In this document: in pieces, positions 36,950 to 46,131 of the stretch
How positions within the stretch are numbered: the first letter of the stretch is position 1
Layout of the letters: every line of letters begins with the position of its first letter
Assembly: GCA_944323995.1 (NCBI GenBank)
Contig: CALUUN010000034.1
Coordinates: forward strand, 1 to 64,000
DNA: 64,000 nt
Origin: Candidatus Gastranaerophilales bacterium
GTDB lineage: Bacteria; Cyanobacteriota; Vampirovibrionia; Gastranaerophilales; Gastranaerophilaceae
Direction of reading: 5' to 3'
Made by a program: the position numbers and the translations under genes
Notes under the pieces: generated by a model
What the model was told of the DNA's origin: nothing
Database searches by the model: none
What the model saw: only the letters and a program-made list of their open reading frames with translations

Positions 36950-36978
36950 AAAAAAGCGCCTCATAAGAGGCGCTTTTT
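36950..36978. terminator. Bidirectional terminator between lipoprotein gene and gyrA
   Basis: AAAAAGCGCCTC/GAGGCGCTTTTT hairpin with ATAA loop and T-runs on both strands; serves the plus-strand operon and gyrA. Confidence 0.85.
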
Positions 36979-36979
36979 G

Positions 36980-39529
36980 CTATTCCTGATTATTATCCAG
37001 CAAACTTGTTTGTTCTACGGTCGGGACTGATTGTTCAGGCACTGTTTCGGATTTAATAGTCACATCATCCTCATCGGGATTGATGATTTTGTTAACCGAA
37101 ACAACCGAATCATTGTCAACAAGGTTCTGTGCTCTCACACCGGTTGCCGGACGGCCCTGCTGAGAAATCGAACCTGCATTAATACGTGTGACAATACCGT
37201 TTGCGGTAACAAGCATAATATCATCGCTGTCTTTTACAATAGTGAGAGCAACAAGTCTTGATGAACTTGTTTTGAACTTGGTGGCGATTAAACCTATTCC
37301 GCCTCTGTTTTGAGTTCTGAATTCGGAAAGTTTTGTACGTTTGCCGAACCCGTCGGATGTAACCACGAGAAGGTCTGCGTCATAGTCTTTCGGAACAATA
37401 TCGCATCCTACGATTTCGTCGCCGGAGCGCAATTTCATGGAAGTTACGCCGCGGGCGCTTCTGCCCAGAGGTCTTAAATCCTGAATCGGGAATCTTATTG
37501 CCATACCGCAGGAAGTTCCGATAATTATTTCGTCTTTTGCGGTTGCAAGTTTTACCCAGTTGAGTTTGTCGCCTTCTTCAAGACCGATTGCAATAATACC
37601 GTTTCTTCTGATATTTGCAAAGTTATCAAGTTCTATACGTTTGATATAGCCTTTTTTGGTAAGCATAATCAAATTCAAATCGTGCGAGAATGAGCTTACC
37701 GGAACCACTGCAGTGATACTTTCATCCTGTTCTATCGGAAGAACATTTACTATCGGCAAACCTTTTGCCTGACGTCCGCCTTCGGGGAAGTCGTAAACAT
37801 TCAGACTGTACACCGTTCCTTTTGAAGAGAAGAACAGAACTTTATCGTGCATCATTGCCGTAAAGAAGTGCTGAATATCGTCATCTTCTTTTGTTTTGAT
37901 GCCCGATTTACCGCGGGTTGCACGGTTTTGTCTTTCAAATGTATCAAGCGAAATACGTTTCAAATACCCTTGATGCGTAATAAATACTGCCATCGGCGTA
38001 TTCGGAGTTAAATCTTCAATAGTCACTTCGCCCTGTTCGGGAAGGATTTGAGTTTTTCTGTCGTCGCCGTATTTTTCTTTATCTTCAAGAAGTTCCGCTT
38101 TAATAATGTTGAGAACTTTCTGGCGGCTTGCGAGGATATCTTCATATTCCGCAATTTTCTTGATTAATTCGTCGTATTCGGCTTTAACTTTATCCTGTTC
38201 CAAACCTGTCAAACGTCTTAACTGCATTTCCAAAATAGCGTTTGACTGATCCGCATCAAGTCCGAATCTTGACATCAGGGCTGTTCTCGCATCGTCAATT
38301 GTTTTTGATTTTTTGATAATTTCAATAACTTCGTCGATTGAACCGAGTGCGATAATCAAACCTGCCAAAATATGCGCTCTGATTTTAGCTTTTTTAAGGA
38401 AGAAAATAGTTCTTCTGGTAACTATTTCGACTCTGTGTTCAACAAATTCATCCAGAACCTGTTTCAAATTCATCAAGCGCGGCTGTTTCCCGCACAGAGC
38501 AAGCATATTAACGCCAAAAGTCGTTGCAAGCTGTGTATACTTGAACAAATTATTTTTAACGACATCGGGTTTAGCATCGCGTTTAAGCTCAATAACAATT
38601 CTCATACCCTCGCGGTCGGATTCGTCGCGGATGTCGGAAATTCCCGTAATTCTTTGTTCTTTAACCAGATCGGCAATTTTTTCAATAAGCATTGATTTAT
38701 TGACCTGATAAGGAATTTCAGTAACAACGATAGCGGTGCGTGATTGTCTTCCGCCGCCGCCTGCGATTTCTTCAAAACCGGCCACGGCTGACATTTTTAT
38801 TGAACCTCTGCCTGTTTCATAGGCCTGTTTGATATCATTAAGCCCGATAATGGTTGCCGCAGTCGGGAAATCAGGGCCTTTAATGTATTCCATAAGCTCG
38901 CTGACCGTGATATCCGGATTATCAATCAAAGCAATCGTACCGTCAACGATTTCGCAAAGGTTATGCGGAGGAATATTCGTTGCCATACCTACAGCAATAC
39001 CGGAAACTCCGTTTAACAAAAGCATTGGAAGTCTTACGGGCAGAACCGAGGGTTCTTGAAGCGAGCCGTCGAAGTTAGGTTCAAACTCAACCGTTTCGCA
39101 GTCAATATCGGCGAGCATTGATTGAGTAATCTTATGCATTCTGGCTTCTGTATAACGCATTGCGGCAGCTCCGTCGCCGTCGACCGAACCGAAGTTTCCG
39201 TGGCCGTCTACCGTCAGGTATCTGGTTGAAAAATCCTGCGCCATACGCACAAGCGCTTCATAAACCGCACTGTCGCCGTGCGGGTGATATTTACCGAGAA
39301 CTTCACCGACTATACGTGCACATTTTTTAAATGGTTTGTCAGGAGTCATCCCGAGTTCATTCATTGCGTATAAAATACGTCTGTGAACCGGTTTGAGCCC
39401 GTCTCGCACATCAGGCAGCGCACGTCCTACAATAACGCTCATCGCATAATCTATGTATGAACGTTTCATTTCTTCTCTTATATTAACCGGAACTATCTTT
39501 CCGTCATCAAAAATATTCTGCTGTGTCAA
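36980..39529 (-). CDS. gyrA: DNA gyrase subunit A
   Basis: An 849-residue type IIA topoisomerase subunit. The catalytic Tyr lies in [11 protein letters not shown], and the breakage-reunion domain begins [27 protein letters not shown] matches the quinolone-resistance region. The C-terminal beta-pinwheel has a GyrA-box-like [10 protein letters not shown], favouring GyrA over ParC. The start is read as TTG at 39529, seven bases after AAGGAG; the ATG 15 codons further upstream would place that ribosome site inside the gene. No gyrB is in the window. Confidence 0.95.
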   Translation of the reverse strand: MTQQNIFDDGKIVPVNIREEMKRSYIDYAMSVIVGRALPDVRDGLKPVHRRILYAMNELGMTPDKPFKKCARIVGEVLGKYHPHGDSAVYEALVRMAQDFSTRYLTVDGHGNFGSVDGDGAAAMRYTEARMHKITQSMLADIDCETVEFEPNFDGSLQEPSVLPVRLPMLLLNGVSGIAVGMATNIPPHNLCEIVDGTIALIDNPDITVSELMEYIKGPDFPTAATIIGLNDIKQAYETGRGSIKMSAVAGFEEIAGGGGRQSRTAIVVTEIPYQVNKSMLIEKIADLVKEQRITGISDIRDESDREGMRIVIELKRDAKPDVVKNNLFKYTQLATTFGVNMLALCGKQPRLMNLKQVLDEFVEHRVEIVTRRTIFFLKKAKIRAHILAGLIIALGSIDEVIEIIKKSKTIDDARTALMSRFGLDADQSNAILEMQLRRLTGLEQDKVKAEYDELIKKIAEYEDILASRQKVLNIIKAELLEDKEKYGDDRKTQILPEQGEVTIEDLTPNTPMAVFITHQGYLKRISLDTFERQNRATRGKSGIKTKEDDDIQHFFTAMMHDKVLFFSSKGTVYSLNVYDFPEGGRQAKGLPIVNVLPIEQDESITAVVPVSSFSHDLNLIMLTKKGYIKRIELDNFANIRRNGIIAIGLEEGDKLNWVKLATAKDEIIIGTSCGMAIRFPIQDLRPLGRSARGVTSMKLRSGDEIVGCDIVPKDYDADLLVVTSDGFGKRTKLSEFRTQNRGGIGLIATKFKTSSSRLVALTIVKDSDDIMLVTANGIVTRINAGSISQQGRPATGVRAQNLVDNDSVVSVNKIINPDEDDVTIKSETVPEQSVPTVEQTSLLDNNQE

Positions 39530-39618
39530 AAGTCTTCTCCTTACGTCTATACTGAAATTATAGCACAAAAACAATGTAAATGCCTATTTTTAAAGGAATC
39601 TTTACATAGGGTTAAGGA

Positions 39619-41277
39619 TTATTTCAACTTGCAGACATAAATTTCATATATTGGTTTTCTGTGGCCGAATACTGAGTATTCAACGGTTTGGCAGTTTCTG
39701 ATTTTTGTAATTTCACCGTTTGAATATTTTGAAAGTCCCTGTTCCAATAGCGGCAAATCCTGATTAATAAGTCCTATAGCAAGATTTGAGTATATAAAAT
39801 ACAGGTTTTTGCTGTCTTTGAAAATTTCGCCCAGATGATTTTCAAGATATTTATTTTTGTAATACATATTATAAATATCTTTGTTATAAAAACCTTTTGA
39901 AGAGAGGTTTTCGGGCATTACAAAACCGATATATTGTGCATTCGGGTTTTGGGCGGGCGCAATATAGCATGCCATAAATGTTCCGCACAATACGGTTGAA
40001 TTGTCCTCTATATTAAGGTTTTGAATTTGTATAACGCTATTCGGACTGAGCCACGGAATATTTTTGGATATTGAATTGCGGCTTTTGTATGTTACGGCAT
40101 ACAAAAGCAAAATCATTATTATTGCGTAACAGTGCATTTTTTTGTTGCAAATAACCGCGAAGAAAATATATATAATCACCGGAGCCAGCATAAAAAGCGG
40201 TATTATATATCTGATGTTTGCAAAGATTAAAAGGTTAATATAGTAGGTAAATCCTACAAAATATATGAGTGCATAAAAAACATTAATCTCCGTAATTTTG
40301 TTTATCCTGTTTTTGACAGCCGTACTTTTTAAAAGAAAAACAAATGCGGCTATTGCGGCAAATGTTAATGCTGATTTCAGGTCAAAATATTTAAACTCAA
40401 TCCCTACAAATAATCTTTCGGCAGAGTTCAGCAGCGGATAAAAAATGTATTCAAAAATATTTTTCGGCAAAAGATGCCTCATTTCATCATACAAAAAATA
40501 ATAATCCGAACCGAAAGGCGAATGGAAAATATTGTTCAGATACGGAAAAACAGGATTACGGAACTTTGTCCACAAAAGATATGTCCAGTACCCGTTTGTT
40601 ATCAAAAATCCGAAAAACATCCCTAAAATAAGCATTCCGATTTTTTTAAAAGGATTTTTAACCTGATTTTTTAATGCAAGAATTACTAACGGCAATGATG
40701 CCGCGTAAACTATGTTTGTATATTTTAATCCGACAACAAGGCCTGTGAGCACCCCGCAAAAAATCAAAACTCCGCTTTTGCAGTTTTCTTTGAATAAGTT
40801 TTTCAAAAGAAAATAAAATGCGAGCATAATTAAGATTGCGGATTGTATGTCGTTTGATTCAAACGTAATACAGCAGAGCAAAATGGGTGATGAAGCCGCT
40901 GTTATAATGCTGAATAATTCTGCAAAAATTTTGTCTTTATAAATGTTTTTAAAAACAAAATCATAAACTTTATAGCATACAAACATCAAAATTCCGTATT
41001 TCAAACTTGAAACAAAAAGCAAAACAAGCGGATGATTATTCAATTTTTCAACCGTAAAGTACATCAAAGCGTCATAGAGCGGATTGTAATACGTTCGGGT
41101 CAAACTCGGCAGAAAATCAATATCAATCCTGTTGTGTAAAAACGCCCAGCCGTTGTAATAATGATAATAATACAGGTCGTTACTCGGAAGCTGGAAAAGA
41201 TAAACGCTTAAAAAACAACTAAGGCACAAAAATAAAATAAATATCTCAATCTCAACCAATCTGTTCTTTTTTTCCAT
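39619..41277 (-). CDS. GT-C type membrane glycosyltransferase (polyprenyl-phosphate-sugar dependent)
   Basis: A 552-residue membrane protein with about 10-12 hydrophobic segments. Early extracytoplasmic NDLYYYHYYNGWAFLHNRID has the aspartate-bearing loop expected of GT-C enzymes (PMT/GT87-like). It ends in a 130-residue soluble tail. It follows, two bases away, a DPM1-like GT2 that could load its lipid-linked sugar. The prepilin gene lies at the head of the same operon, so pilin or surface glycan glycosylation is the likely context. Substrate unknown. Confidence 0.72.
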   Translation of the reverse strand: MEKKNRLVEIEIFILFLCLSCFLSVYLFQLPSNDLYYYHYYNGWAFLHNRIDIDFLPSLTRTYYNPLYDALMYFTVEKLNNHPLVLLFVSSLKYGILMFVCYKVYDFVFKNIYKDKIFAELFSIITAASSPILLCCITFESNDIQSAILIMLAFYFLLKNLFKENCKSGVLIFCGVLTGLVVGLKYTNIVYAASLPLVILALKNQVKNPFKKIGMLILGMFFGFLITNGYWTYLLWTKFRNPVFPYLNNIFHSPFGSDYYFLYDEMRHLLPKNIFEYIFYPLLNSAERLFVGIEFKYFDLKSALTFAAIAAFVFLLKSTAVKNRINKITEINVFYALIYFVGFTYYINLLIFANIRYIIPLFMLAPVIIYIFFAVICNKKMHCYAIIMILLLYAVTYKSRNSISKNIPWLSPNSVIQIQNLNIEDNSTVLCGTFMACYIAPAQNPNAQYIGFVMPENLSSKGFYNKDIYNMYYKNKYLENHLGEIFKDSKNLYFIYSNLAIGLINQDLPLLEQGLSKYSNGEITKIRNCQTVEYSVFGHRKPIYEIYVCKLK

Positions 41278-41278
41278 A

Positions 41279-41974
41279 TCAGTAATTAATCCGTTCTCTA
41301 ATCATATAAGACAAAATTCTGAATCCGTCACGCCACGGTCTTAGATGCGGTTTTCTGCCGTTTATTCCTTTGTGCAGAGAAATTGGCACCTCAACTATTT
41401 CAAAATTGTGTTTTGCAAATTCAACAAGCATTTCTGTTGCAAATTCCATGCCTGTTGTTTTAAAATTTATTTTTTCAAGCGCGCTTTTTCTGATTAAACG
41501 CAAGCCGCACTGGGAATCCGTCAGGTTTGTTCCGAACAAAAAATTCAAAACAAACGTTAAAAAAGGAGTGCCGATATATCTGTTCAAAAACGGCATGGCG
41601 CCCGCCTGTATACAGCCTTTAAATCTTGAACCGATAACCATATCAACCGAATCATCAAGTTTGTCCAGCAACAGCGGAATTTCCAGAAAATCATAAGTGT
41701 TATCGGCATCGCCCATTATAATATAATCGCAATCAGCATGTTCAAACCCATGCCGCAGAGCATGCCCGTAACCTTTTTGTAAACAAATTGTTACATCAGC
41801 GTTGTTTTCTTCTGCTATTTTTGATGTCTTGTCAACCGACCCGTTATCAACAACGAGAATTTCGCCTGTAATATTTAATTTACTGAAAACCTGCCGGCAT
41901 TTGTCAATACAAACGCCGACAGTCTTTTCTTCGTTTAAACACGGTATTACGACAATTATGGTTTTATATTTCAT
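41279..41974 (-). CDS. Family 2 glycosyltransferase (dolichyl-phosphate-mannose synthase-like)
   Basis: A 231-residue GT-A enzyme. IIVVIPCLNEEKTVG is the GT2 entry, ILVVDNGSVDKTSKIA the nucleotide-binding region, and DYIIMGDADNTYDF holds the DxD metal site. There is no transmembrane segment. It would transfer a sugar from a nucleotide donor to polyprenyl phosphate. It begins one base after the prepilin stop and ends two bases before the GT-C gene. Confidence 0.9.
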   Translation of the reverse strand: MKYKTIIVVIPCLNEEKTVGVCIDKCRQVFSKLNITGEILVVDNGSVDKTSKIAEENNADVTICLQKGYGHALRHGFEHADCDYIIMGDADNTYDFLEIPLLLDKLDDSVDMVIGSRFKGCIQAGAMPFLNRYIGTPFLTFVLNFLFGTNLTDSQCGLRLIRKSALEKINFKTTGMEFATEMLVEFAKHNFEIVEVPISLHKGINGRKPHLRPWRDGFRILSYMIRERINY

Positions 41975-41975
41975 T

Positions 41976-43118
41976 TTATTTATCTGCTATACAAATTGCA
42001 ATACTAGAACTGTTATTTCTTAATTGTTCAACTATCGGGTTTGCTGAATGGGAAGTTGTCATTTCTGTAATCAATTTACCCAAATCCAAGCCAACGCCAA
42101 GATTAGGATAATCAGTTGGTGCTTCTAAATTAAACCATAATATATCGTTTGGATTAAATCCAAAGGATAGGTATTTATTAGGGTCACAGTCTGCTGTTAT
42201 ATAAGCAGTTGAGCCTGTACCAACTTCTCTGACGTCGCAGAAGATGGACATTAAGGCATTCAAATGCGCCTCGGAGTACGTTAGCATTTTATCAACGCCG
42301 CCGCATTCTTTTACTGCTCCTGCCCAGTAGTCGTTATCTTCGTAACATTGTTGTATTCCCAATTCATCTTTCAACTCTTCGCATTCGGATTTAGACAACG
42401 GTTCCGGATGAAACGGTGCAGTAAAACATATTGTTCCGTCCGCTACGCAAAAACCGCCTTCCACTCCGCCGAGACTTTTAACATTTGCATTATTTCTCAA
42501 ATCTTTTAACACTGTATTTGGCGCTTTAAATCCTGTTGTATCATAGAGTATAGCAAGACAGTCAGAACCTGTAATCTGGTTTGAATAAGGATCCTGTTTG
42601 CACTCCGGATTATAAGCAATTACGGCGTTTGTTCCGTTTGCAAACTGAACCCCGACTGTTTCGGTGCCCCAGTCATCCTGACCGAAGTTTTTTGCATTTT
42701 TTATCTCTGACATTTCAACTTCTTCTATGCCCTGACCTTCTTTGCCCCACCAAACTTTATCCGCAAAACATGATGTTATTTCATCATTTTTACAAATCTT
42801 ATTAATTTTCATGTGTTTTGAAAGTTCATTCACAAAATCCGTTGTTGTCGGATATCCGGCAAGACTTGCCTGCGTATTCATCACTTTTAAAGCCTCTTCC
42901 AGTTTTCTTTCAAAAACTTCCGACGAAGTCTGCCAGGAACGCTCCTGAAAATTCTGCACAAGCGCTGGCACCGTCAATGCCGCAACAATACCTATAATTG
43001 CAAGCGATATTAATACCTCCGCAAGAGTAAACCCTTCTGACGGGTTGTGCTGCCCGGCTTGCGCCGGCGTAAAAGCGTTTTTTCGATTACGCTTTGTAAT
43101 AGTTCTTCCAAATCTCAT
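41976..43118 (-). CDS. Long prepilin-like protein (type IV/II), with in-frame leader insertion
   Basis: A 380-residue protein with the class III signal GFTLAEVLISLAIIGIVAALT (cleavage after Gly, then Phe, Thr and Glu+5), followed by a long helix with SWQTSSEVFERKLEEALKVM and a large C-terminal domain with many Cys. It is a clear paralog of the prepilin at 54770-55795; shared blocks include NFQERSWQTSS, DDWGTET/NDWGTET, DPYSNQITG and YWAGAVK. A 12-residue segment PAQAGQHNPSEG interrupts the leader here and is absent from the paralog. It heads an operon with two glycosyltransferases and is divergent from an XRE gene. Confidence 0.88.
   Translation of the reverse strand: MRFGRTITKRNRKNAFTPAQAGQHNPSEGFTLAEVLISLAIIGIVAALTVPALVQNFQERSWQTSSEVFERKLEEALKVMNTQASLAGYPTTTDFVNELSKHMKINKICKNDEITSCFADKVWWGKEGQGIEEVEMSEIKNAKNFGQDDWGTETVGVQFANGTNAVIAYNPECKQDPYSNQITGSDCLAILYDTTGFKAPNTVLKDLRNNANVKSLGGVEGGFCVADGTICFTAPFHPEPLSKSECEELKDELGIQQCYEDNDYWAGAVKECGGVDKMLTYSEAHLNALMSIFCDVREVGTGSTAYITADCDPNKYLSFGFNPNDILWFNLEAPTDYPNLGVGLDLGKLITEMTTSHSANPIVEQLRNNSSSIAICIADK
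43029..43068. repeat. Palindromic GC-rich insertion inside the prepilin leader
   Basis: In-frame 36-base segment (codons 43032-43067) encoding PAQAGQHNPSEG. On DNA it contains two hairpins: GCCGGC-GCAA-GCCGGGC (minus strand, 43052-43068) and AACCC/GGGTT (43029-43045). It is much richer in G and C than its surroundings and is missing from the paralogous gene. It looks like a small mobile palindrome that inserts in frame, similar in idea to Rickettsia palindromic elements. Confidence 0.5.
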
Positions 43119-43138
43119 AATTCACTCCTTATTTTAAA

Positions 43139-43156
43139 TGTGATTAATTAGTCACA
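43139..43156. promoter_or_regulatory. Inverted repeat between prepilin and divergent XRE gene
   Basis: TGTGATTAATTAGTCACA: arms TGTGA/TCACA around TTAATTAG. The ATTAATTAG core recurs in the matching place before the second prepilin (55840-55848). Candidate operator for the adjacent XRE proteins. Confidence 0.5.
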
Positions 43157-43190
43157 GTATATTTAATATTATATACATATAATTAAAATT

Positions 43191-43415
43191 ATGCAAGTAT
43201 TTAACGACTACAATCACAAAATCAGCAAAAGGATACGCGAATACAGAAAAAAGCGGCACCTTTCACAGGAACAGCTTGCAGAACTTATTGATTGCAGCCG
43301 TGAACATATTGCCCGTGTCGAAAACGGAAAAATCAACCTCGGACTGGATAACTTTATCCGGCTTGCGACGGTTTTTGAGGTTTCACTTGACGAACTTGCC
43401 GGATATAAAAGATAA
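43191..43415 (+). CDS. Small XRE regulator, divergent from prepilin
   Basis: A 74-residue HTH protein: the Cro/C1 domain (ISKRIREYRKKRHLSQEQLAEL, then REHIARVENGK) fills nearly the whole chain. TATAAT at 43178-43183 ends seven bases before the ATG, leaving no ribosome site: leaderless. The paralog at 55896 sits in the same relation to the other prepilin. It probably controls the prepilin and itself through the inverted repeat between them. Confidence 0.8.
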   Translation: MQVFNDYNHKISKRIREYRKKRHLSQEQLAELIDCSREHIARVENGKINLGLDNFIRLATVFEVSLDELAGYKR

Positions 43416-43510
43416 TTTTTTTGCATCAAATTAAGATAATATTAAAATATTGAGCCTGCGTCTGTTTTATAATATAATTTATTTATTGATAAAAAAGAGA
43501 GAGGTAATTT

Positions 43511-44326
43511 ATGATACACGAAACAGCTATTATTCACCCGTCAGCACAGATTGCGGAAGATGCAATAATCGGGCCTTATGTTGTTATAGGCGAAAATGTT
43601 AAAATCGGAAGCAAAACAAGGGTTATATCAAACGCACACATTGAATTTGCCGAAATCGGCGAAAGATGTACGATTTCTCCGTTCGCAACCATAGGTTCCG
43701 AACCGCAGGATCTGGGTTATAAAGGTGAAGCAACAAAAGTTGTTATCGGAAATGACACAATCATAAAAGAAAACGTCACAATCCACAGAGGCGCTGCCTG
43801 CGGTGATTTTACAACCAGAATCGGAAACAAATGTCTGCTTATGGTGGGTTCACATATTGCACATAACTGCGTCCTTGCCGATGAAGTAATTCTTGCAAAC
43901 CTTGTAACACTCGGCGGGCATGTTCATGTCGGTTTCGGTGCATTTGTCGGCGGAATGAGCGTTTTCCACCAGAATATAAGAATAGGCGATATGTCGATTG
44001 TTTCAGGATTTTCGGCATCACGTCAGGACATCCTCCCGTATTCAAAAGGCGAAGGCCGTCCGCCCGTTCCGCGTGCAATCAACGTTATTGCAATGAAACG
44101 CCGCGGTGTGCCGCTTGATGTCAGAACTCATACAAATGAAGCCTTTAAACTTTTGATTTCCGACGAATACAACACAACTCAGGCAATCGAAAAAATTAAG
44201 GCCGAAATCCCGATGAATGAATACATTGAAAAAATGATTGATTTTATCCAAACATCAAAACGCGGCGTGCTTCTCAAATCTCACAAGCACGGCTATCAAT
44301 CACTTGAAGGCGGCGAAGATGAATAA
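43511..44326 (+). CDS. lpxA: Acyl-ACP-UDP-N-acetylglucosamine O-acyltransferase LpxA
   Basis: A 271-residue left-handed beta-helix enzyme, first step of lipid A synthesis. About 18 hexapeptide repeats run from residue 4, with TIHRGAA and the catalytic-His region SHIAHNCVLADEV, and a helical C-terminal domain (VRTHTNEAFKLLI). The length is normal. GAGAGAGGTAA precedes the ATG. It implies an outer membrane with lipid A. The next gene starts inside its last codons. Confidence 0.95.
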   Translation: MIHETAIIHPSAQIAEDAIIGPYVVIGENVKIGSKTRVISNAHIEFAEIGERCTISPFATIGSEPQDLGYKGEATKVVIGNDTIIKENVTIHRGAACGDFTTRIGNKCLLMVGSHIAHNCVLADEVILANLVTLGGHVHVGFGAFVGGMSVFHQNIRIGDMSIVSGFSASRQDILPYSKGEGRPPVPRAINVIAMKRRGVPLDVRTHTNEAFKLLISDEYNTTQAIEKIKAEIPMNEYIEKMIDFIQTSKRGVLLKSHKHGYQSLEGGEDE

Positions 44327-45425
44327 AACCGTCTGGGAAAAATATGCCGAAGTTCTGGCTGATTATTCGGTCGATGTTCAAAAAGGCGATCTGGTTGTAA
44401 TCAGAGCCGAAAGTATTTATGCAAAAGACCTCGTAAGAGCTGTTTATAAAAGAGTTCTTGAGCGCGGCGGCAATCCTCTTGTCAGAACGGGTTTCGGCGA
44501 TATGTCAGAATTGTTTATCAAATACGCATCGGATGAACAGCTTGATTATGTTGACCCGATTACAAAACTTGAGTATGAAACGGCTGACAAGTTTATTTCA
44601 ATCGGCGGCCCGTTAAATACAAAAAGTATGGCCCATGCGGATTTGACCAAACTTGCACGACGCGGCAAAGCCGCAAAAAAACTTTCCGGAATTTTGATGA
44701 AACGTTCGGCAGAAGGTACCGCAAAATGGGTTATCGCTGATGTTCCGACTCACGCACTCGCGCAGGAAGCCGGAATGTCTTTTGATGAATATTCGGAATT
44801 CCTTTTCAAATCCTGCTATCTTGATATGGATAATCCGATTGAAAAACTCAAAGAACTTGATTTAAAACAAACCGCCTGGGCAAATTATTTGAATAACGTC
44901 AAAAAACTCCATATAACAGGCGACAGAACAGATATCACCTTTAATGTCGAAGGCAGAAAATGGATTAGCTGTTCGGGCTTGAATAACTACCCTGACGGTG
45001 AAGTTTTCACCTCCCCCGTTGAGGACGATATTAACGGCGAAATTTATTTTGATTATCCGCAAAATTACCGCGGAAACGGAGCCCAAGGGGTTCACCTGCA
45101 GGTCGAAAACGGTATAGTAATTAAAGCGAAAGCCGAAAAGGGCGAAGAATTTCTTAACGCAATGCTTGATATGGATGAAGGCTCCCGCAAAATAGGCGAA
45201 ATCGCCGTCGGGACAAATGACATGATTCAGGAAATTACAGGCAATATCCTTTTTGATGAAAAAATCGGCGGAGCAATCCATATGGCAGTCGGTGCATCTT
45301 ATCCGGAAACAGGCGGAAAAAATGTTTCGGGACTGCACTGGGATTTAATCAAAAATATGAAAAACGGCGGAAAAATCTTTACCGATAACGTTTTGATTTA
45401 TGAAAACGGCAAATTCATAATATAA
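44319..45425 (+). CDS. M29-family aminopeptidase
   Basis: A 368-residue metallopeptidase of the AmpS/AmpT/PepS type. The metal-binding Glu lies in DGEVFTSP; IHMAVGASYPETGGKN and SGLHWDLI hold the His and Asp ligands. The start MNKTVWEKYAEVLADYSVDVQ matches the family's N-terminus; it overlaps lpxA by eight bases. It removes N-terminal residues from peptides in the cytoplasm. The pairing with lpxA looks positional only. Confidence 0.9.
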   Translation: MNKTVWEKYAEVLADYSVDVQKGDLVVIRAESIYAKDLVRAVYKRVLERGGNPLVRTGFGDMSELFIKYASDEQLDYVDPITKLEYETADKFISIGGPLNTKSMAHADLTKLARRGKAAKKLSGILMKRSAEGTAKWVIADVPTHALAQEAGMSFDEYSEFLFKSCYLDMDNPIEKLKELDLKQTAWANYLNNVKKLHITGDRTDITFNVEGRKWISCSGLNNYPDGEVFTSPVEDDINGEIYFDYPQNYRGNGAQGVHLQVENGIVIKAKAEKGEEFLNAMLDMDEGSRKIGEIAVGTNDMIQEITGNILFDEKIGGAIHMAVGASYPETGGKNVSGLHWDLIKNMKNGGKIFTDNVLIYENGKFII

Positions 45426-45429
45426 AATA

Positions 45430-45594
45430 TTATGTATAAAGCTGCTTAAAAATAAAATCGTTGTCAATTTTTGTGTCATCAGCGCTCTGCTGTGCCATAA
45501 AAATACTCGGATTGTTCTCCGGAAGTTTTTTGTCCAGATTTTGTATAATCTTACCTACATTCATACCCGTTATCGGTTTAATCGGTTCTGCCAT
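45430..45594 (-). CDS. Small hypothetical protein (54 residues)
   Basis: A 54-residue polar protein starting MAEPIKPITGMNVGKIIQNLD and ending FKQLYT. AAGGAGATAAATT precedes the ATG, a strong ribosome site. It is convergent with the aminopeptidase gene, five bases from its stop. No family recognised. Confidence 0.6.
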   Translation of the reverse strand: MAEPIKPITGMNVGKIIQNLDKKLPENNPSIFMAQQSADDTKIDNDFIFKQLYT

Positions 45595-45723
45595 AATTTA
45601 TCTCCTTAATACCGGACGGATTTTTTGCGGCAAAACTTTCGGATTTTTAAAGGATTTTTTACAATAAGTTACATTGACAAATGATTGTTGCGGTGTTAGA
45701 ATTTTATTCCCAAGGAGAAATTT

Positions 45724-46047
45724 ATGGCAAAAATTACACCGATAATGCGGCAGTTGACATCATTGAAAACAGATCTGGTTTTTTCGGCAGCAACAGGCGA
45801 TTATAAAGGTTACAAAAAAGCTGCGATTGAATATGCTAAACTTGCGGTTGACCATTTTGACGAAGCGGTAAAGGCTCCGTCGCCGCAAATGAAAGCACCT
45901 TTGTTTTCTTCTTACGGATTGAAAATGGCAAAAGTGTGGTTTATGGATAAATTCAGAAAGAAAACTCCGGCTGAAAAAGCGTTTTTAAAACTTGCAAAAG
46001 AATTTAAAGCTAAAAAAGAATTATCGGATAAAATCCGGTATGTATAA
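45724..46047 (+). CDS. Small hypothetical protein
   Basis: A 107-residue basic, helical protein (MAKITPIMRQLTSLKTDLVF start, Lys-rich C-terminus). CAAGGAG lies eight bases before the ATG. No signal or membrane segment. Family unknown; might be specific to this lineage. Confidence 0.6.
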   Translation: MAKITPIMRQLTSLKTDLVFSAATGDYKGYKKAAIEYAKLAVDHFDEAVKAPSPQMKAPLFSSYGLKMAKVWFMDKFRKKTPAEKAFLKLAKEFKAKKELSDKIRYV

Positions 46048-46131
46048 AAAAATTTTTCCGCATGATTTGCATGACAATAATGTACATTTTTGTTTTATCT
46101 GGTATAATAAAAACGAAAAGGGAGAATAATT

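Noticed and set aside
43139-43156. CRP site (TGTGA-N6-TCACA)
   Set aside because: The spacing is eight, not six, and the central ATTAATTAG is shared with the second prepilin region, favouring a local operator.
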